Notes under the pieces: model-generated
Seen by the model: the letters and a program-made list of their open reading frames with translations, nothing else
What the model was told of the DNA's origin: nothing
The model's database searches: none
Made by a program: the position numbers and the translations under genes
NCBI GenBank assembly: GCA_934486915.1
Contig: CAKSRC010000020.1
Span: forward strand, 1 to 24,440
From: an uncultured Eubacteriales bacterium
GTDB taxonomy: Bacteria > Bacillota > Clostridia > Oscillospirales > Acutalibacteraceae
Reading direction: 5' to 3'
DNA: 24,440 nucleotides
In this document: positions 23,634 to 24,440 of the stretch, piece by piece
How the letters are laid out: the number at the start of each line of letters is the position of its first letter
Numbering within the stretch: the first letter of the stretch is position 1

Positions 23634-24110
23634 ATGTACGATTCTAAAATAAACAGTGCAAAAATTCAAGAAAATGGAACGGAATCCTTTAGTAATGTGG
23701 GTTCAACCTTAACCTCCGGATCTATAGTAAGGAAGCAAGGCTTACCCGAATGGGCAATTAATTGGTCGAAGAATAGGTTTGGAATGGATATCGGTGGGAT
23801 TGATTTTTGTATAGTTGACAAACAAGAGGGTGATGAACCCTTTGCAGCTGCAAGTGGGAATAATATTTTTGTGACGTCCGAATATAAAAACAATAAGTCA
23901 GTACTAATGCATGAGATAACTCACATATATCAGCAGGCTGTTGGCAGTGTAACTGAAAGCAATGTGAGTGATCAATTTTTGGAGGACGAGGCTGTTAAGG
24001 TTTCCAAGAATGAAGGTGATTTACTTTCTAAAAGGCAAACAGTTGGTGATAAATACATAATTCCTCGAGAAAATACAAACATAGTCCAATCTTTAGGGGG
24101 CTTGCCGTAG
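23634..24110 (+). CDS. DUF4157-like HEXXH putative metallopeptidase, frameshifted N-terminal part
   Basis: 158 residues up to a TAG. After about 35 residues of head comes GLPEWAINWSKNRFGMDIG, then SGNNIFVTSEY and LMHEITHIYQQAVG, with the zinc-metallopeptidase motif HEITH at 93-97. This order (LP start, amphipathic helix, strand, then HExxH followed by QQ) resembles DUF4157, a domain found at the N-terminus of many cargo toxins of extracellular contractile injection systems. No signal peptide. AGGGA nine bases before ATG 23634 supports the start. The frame closes at 24108-24110, just after a G5 run, while the -1 frame is open to the window end; one extra G would join them. So this is a frameshifted gene, a sequencing error or a recoded one. 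Confidence 0.65.
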   Translation: MYDSKINSAKIQENGTESFSNVGSTLTSGSIVRKQGLPEWAINWSKNRFGMDIGGIDFCIVDKQEGDEPFAAASGNNIFVTSEYKNNKSVLMHEITHIYQQAVGSVTESNVSDQFLEDEAVKVSKNEGDLLSKRQTVGDKYIIPRENTNIVQSLGGLP

Positions 24111-24440
24111 GCTTATTATTAGGGGGAGTTTTCTTAGCAGGAGCAGCGGTTGTTAATTTACTTACAAAGCATCTGAAGTGCAAGAAAATTGCTAAGGAGA
24201 CCAATGTGCCTATCGAGTGTGTGAAAATGGTGTATAATGCCTTTGGGTGGGTTGAGGCAAAGTTTGGTCTCACTGACCTTGATGAGCTATGCAAGGTAGT
24301 ATATGATGAAAAAATAACATGGGATAGGTTAAAAAAACAAAGTAAATCGCTAAAAAATAATTGTCGGGAAGGTGGGTTCAAAAGATATGTTGCGATTTTA
24401 AGGAATGAAAATTCTGAAACAACACAAAAAAAGAAAGAAA
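24101..24440 (+). pseudogene. Continuation of the HEXXH gene in the -1 frame, cut by window end
   Basis: 113 codons stay open from 24101 to the edge in the -1 frame relative to the HEXXH gene. The translation starts with a hydrophobic stretch (LAVGLLLGGVFLAGAAVV) able to span a membrane, then a charged region with VPIECVKMVYNAFGW and a Lys-rich end. It has no start codon or ribosome site of its own near the junction, so it is best read as the second part of the upstream gene. I do not recognise the domain. Confidence 0.55.

Overview
The window is AT-rich DNA from a low-GC Gram-positive anaerobe, most likely a member of the Clostridia (Bacillota). The indications are sigma-A type promoters, strong AGGAGG-type ribosome sites, several TTG starts, a LiaF-like envelope-stress protein, a divergent type IIA topoisomerase pair, an archaeal-type aspartate-semialdehyde dehydrogenase and BspA-type leucine-rich repeats. 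I cannot name the genus.

The left half (1-13.3 kb) is ordinary chromosome. In order it carries a LiaF-like membrane protein; a topoisomerase IV/gyrase-like B and A subunit pair; a DUF368/PopT-type polyprenyl-phosphate transporter; and a ComEA-like helix-hairpin-helix protein that ends at a bidirectional terminator. On the minus strand follows an operon asd-dapA-dapB-(ACT-domain protein)-tdk, making the lysine/diaminopimelate precursors and thymidylate, driven by a near-consensus promoter. Divergently transcribed queA and tgt (queuosine tRNA modification) come next, then an XRE-family regulator with a possible operator in its promoter.

The right half (13.4 kb to the end) is accessory in character. 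It starts with a 120-residue protein built from three 30-residue repeats of unknown function and a tRNA-Ser(CGA) with its own promoter. Then comes a tandem family of very large proteins that join BspA-type leucine-rich repeats to a C-terminal calpain-like (family C2) cysteine protease domain. Two copies are intact (911 and about 1190 residues). A third is broken by two frameshifts and two stop codons but keeps an open calpain domain. At least one further copy survives only as fragments in an apparently empty stretch. The window ends in a gene for a HEXXH protein resembling the DUF4157 domain, frameshifted at a run of five G, whose second part carries a hydrophobic segment and runs off the edge.

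None of the LRR-calpain or HEXXH proteins has a signal peptide or cell-wall anchor. DUF4157 is known mainly from cargo of extracellular contractile injection systems. The small repeat-protein gene and the first LRR-calpain gene share nearly the same promoter, down to the spacer. My working idea is a co-regulated, rapidly turning-over set of protease effectors released by a non-Sec route. That is inference: no injection-system structural gene lies in this window.
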